Part shown: piece by piece, positions 61,194 through 64,000 of the stretch
Layout of the letters: each line of letters opens with the position of its first letter
How positions within the stretch are numbered: position 1 is the stretch's first letter
From: Rhizomys pruinosus
Taxonomy: Eukaryota; Chordata; Mammalia; Rodentia; Spalacidae
Assembly (NCBI GenBank): GCA_009823505.1
Contig: VZQC01009975.1
Span: 392,001 to 456,000 of the forward strand
Length of the DNA: 64,000 bases
Direction: 5' to 3'
Translations under genes and position numbers: made by a program
The notes under the pieces: generated by a model
Told to the model about the DNA's origin: nothing
What the model saw: only the letters and a program-made list of their open reading frames with translations
Databases searched by the model: none

Positions 61194-61388
61194 GGCTGGA
61201 GAGATGGTTCAGTGGTTAAGAGCATGTACTGTCTTTACAGAGGACTTAACAGTTCAAAGCACCCATGTCAGGGAGCACCCAGCTGCTTTCATCTCCAGCT
61301 CCAGGAGGTCTGATGCCCTCTTCTGGTCTCCTAAGGCACAGACCACACAGAGACACAGAATTACAAATAAAATAAATCATTAAAAATA
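61194..61388 (+). mobile_element. B2-type SINE, older
   Basis: GGCTGGAGAGATGGTTCAGT head, CCAGCTCCAGGAGGTCTGAT, tail AAATAAAATAAATCATTAAA. Confidence 0.88.
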
Positions 61389-62089
61389 TATAGGCTGGGA
61401 GGTATAATTCTTTTCCTGGCTGCAGTGTAATTCCAACAAAGTTAAGATGTAAGGGACAAGCACTGAGAGGTGCACAGACCTGTCACCAGAGGTGACAGTT
61501 TCAATAGGAATATGCAAGTACTTTTATAACAAGAAGCCAAACACAGTCTGTTTTTCTTATCTGGTACTGCATATGAATATCTGTCATGAATTAAGCTGGG
61601 GAATTCTGCATCACATTAAATGTCCCTGTTACCTTTCTGTCAAGAATGTGCAATCCTGATATAGGTAAGTTAGGTATTGTCCATGTGTCATTATCACAAC
61701 TGCAGCTGTAATAAATACATTTGTAAATATGTCTTAACAGGTCACTTATTAAGAATTTTAAAAAGCTAGGGGGTCATAGTTGTAGACAATTGCTAAATTT
61801 CTCATGGGAAAGGTTGTTCAGATTTGTATTCCTATCCTACTTCCAAGTGTACTTATTAGAGCTATATGGACAAACACTTTGGAATTGTGAAGTTTGCTGA
61901 GAAGATGCAGTGAAGCAGTGAACATGGAGACTTGACTGTCTAAATTGCAGAAGCCGTGTTAACTGTGCGATCTCTAGACCTCCACATGGTCAGGGTCAGC
62001 CCATGTGAAATTCTTGTCATCATTCTCTAAACAATCCATTATAATACTATTTACATAATATTAATTAATTAATTAATTTATTTATTTAT

Positions 62090-62226
62090 TATTTTTGGTC
62101 TTTTTGAGACAGTGTCTACCTGTAGTCCTGGCTGTCCTGGAGCTTGCTATGTAGACCAGGTAGGCCTTGAACTCACAGAGATCTGCCTGCCCCTGCCTCT
62201 CTAGTGCGGGGATTAAAGGCCAGCTA
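62090..62226 (-). mobile_element. B1 SINE, truncated
   Basis: TTTTGGTCTTTTTGAGACAG ... CTATGTAGACCAGGTAGGCC ... GGGGATTAAAGGCC. The distal end is missing. Adjacent (AATT)n/(TTTA)n belongs to its tail. Confidence 0.9.
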
Positions 62227-63039
62227 AATATTTAAACTGTATTGTTATTAAAATAACCCAGAGATGATTTTAGAAATATGGAAGATGTGTATAGGGTATG
62301 TGTGTGTATTCTATTAAAGAGGTTTCATCTTATGCAGATTTGGAATCTGAAAAGCTCTTAAACCAAATCTTTCAGAATACCTTTAGAGAGGAAAAACAAA
62401 CCCTATGTGAATTCTTGTTATAAAAATATTCATATATTCCTTATAAAGCCATCGTCTTTGGATGACAGATTCATACCACATTCATCACTTTTTATTTGCA
62501 TGCTACCTAAACCATCCTTCCCATTTGGAAATATGTGCAGTTGGTACATCCCTGTTCGCTGCTTGTGAGTCCCCCCAGACTTGGTCAAGAATGTTTGTCC
62601 TTCGCATTAAAAGCCTGTCACCCAGTCATATGATTTCTGAAATTCCTGAGCAGATGGCCAATGTGCTCCCATATCTACATCTTCATGTTGCTCTGTGAGC
62701 ATGTTCTCACAGCACCCCAGCTCTGGTGTCAACCCCCTGCAGGACCCTGCCACTGTCTGAGACTTGTCAGGATCCTGTGGACTCTGGGCAGGTCTGAGGT
62801 TGGTTCTGGGAAGAGGCTGGCAGGCTGATAGGAAGCCGTGTGGTATGTGACTCTGGACAAAGGCTGCACACCTCAAGAGCACAGGAGACTGCCCCTTTCT
62901 GCAGGTGCATGGACAGGTGCATCATCTTAACCCATGGCTGTCTGTAGGCTTGGACAAGTCCACAGGAGCCCAGTTCACAGCCACTTCACTCAAACTCCTG
63001 TATAGCTGCCATCTTTGTCTCTCCATCATGAAAAGTTCT

Positions 63040-64000
63040 ACATCCTCCTTTTCTTTTTTTTTCTTTCTTTTTTAAAAATTTATTTATTTATATATTTTTT
63101 ATCAAATCTAGACCCATGTCCCCTCCATCCCCCCACTCCTCCAGAGCTCATGCATTCTGCCAAACATGCTTTTCATCTCTTTCTCAGTCATTCTCAATAT
63201 TCTCCATGTGGAAGTTGACTGTTTTGAGCAGAAGTTCACTGTTTCAATCAGTTCTTTGATGCAGTCCTTTCTGTTGTTGTTTCCTATATACATCACTCCC
63301 AACTGCTTGTACAAAAGCTCAGAGGTCCATTCACAAGAAATACTTACAACTAGGTAATTGGCACTAGCATCCACAGATGAGGGATACCATTCGTCGTTTG
63401 TTTTTCTGGGACTGTGTTACTTCACTCAGCATGATGTCCTCTAGCTCCAGCCATTTTCCTGCAAAGCTTGCGATGTTGTCTTTCTTTACTGCTGCATAGA
63501 AATCCATTGTGTAGATGTACCACATTTTCTCTATCCATTCGTCAGTTAAGGGGCATTGGGTTGGTTCCAGCTCTTTGCTATTGTGAAGAGAGCTGCAATA
63601 AACATGGCCGTGCATGTATCTCTGTGGTTGGGTGAGTCTCGAGAGTACATGCCTAGGAGTGGTATAGCTGGGTCAGATGGCAAGTTCATTCCAAGTCTTC
63701 CAAGAGTTCTCCACACTGCTTTCCATAGCGGCTGCACAAGTTTACATTCCCAACAGCAGTGGATGAGTGTTCCCCTTTCCCCACAACCTCTCCAGCACTT
63801 GATATCATTTGTTTTCTTGATCCTAGCCAGTTTTGTTGGAGTAAGATGATATCTTAAAGTGGTTTTGATTTGCATTTCCTTAATGATTAGTGATGTTGAA
63901 CACTTCTTAAGGTGTTTCTCAGCCATCTCTAATTCCTCATTTGTGAAGTCTCTGTTCAGTTCTTTCCTCCATCTATTGAGTGAGTCATTTGTTTTCTTTC
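63040..64000 (-). mobile_element. L1 3' end: 3' UTR and ORF2 C-terminus
   Basis: Minus strand. Bases 63926-63364 encode the L1 ORF2 C-terminal region: EMQIKTTLRYHLTP, CWRGCGERGTLIHCCWECKL, DPAIPLLGMY, MFIAALFTIAKSWNQP, then in another frame MWYIYTMDFYAAVKK and GKWLELEDIMLSEV. The frame change near 63550-63615 and a stop show it is broken. The 3' UTR at 63100-63360 matches the other copies in the window. It is less decayed than the L1 at 1-4380, and the 5' part runs off the right edge. Confidence 0.92.

Overview
This is nuclear DNA from a muroid rodent. The window is dense in B1, B2-superfamily and ID SINEs and LINE-1 (L1) pieces, with many simple repeats and introns of several kb. The commonest SINE is a CpG-rich B2/B3-type form that does not match the house-mouse B2 consensus as I remember it. 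A vole, hamster or other muroid therefore fits better than Mus, but I cannot name the species.

The only protein-coding gene I can support is the 3' part of Sema5a (semaphorin 5A) on the + strand. Seven exons (10207-10432, 13332-13550, 20204-20374, 21811-21966, 23770-23817, 29525-29736, 34029-34148) join in frame. All have AG acceptors; the six internal exon ends have GT donors, and the last exon ends at a stop codon. They encode the C-terminal 383 residues: the last thrombospondin type 1 (TSP1) repeats, a juxtamembrane linker, one membrane helix and a cytoplasmic tail of about 80 residues. The upstream exons (sema and PSI domains, first TSP1 repeats) lie outside the window. The 3' UTR probably runs about 7.4 kb, to an AATAAA at 41585.

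Layout. 1-4380: an old L1 with four nested insertions, part of it (about 110-1080) garbled and CpG-rich. 4381-34028: Sema5a introns and exons with SINEs, L1-related pieces, a (TGGA)n array and a 66-bp tandem repeat. 34029-41610: last exon and 3' UTR, holding a B1 and two near-consensus B2-type SINEs. 41611-64000: intergenic, no gene recognised; it holds L1 fragments, SINEs and a 41-bp x 30 minisatellite with higher-order structure (46197-47430). The right edge is the 3' end of a minus-strand L1.

No operon, CRISPR array, RNA gene or new defence or metabolic system is visible. The most unusual items are the minisatellite, a poly(A)-tailed retroposon family ('R') whose 3' end looks borrowed from L1, and SINE insertions with odd junctions. 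Repeat names are from memory and were not checked against a library.
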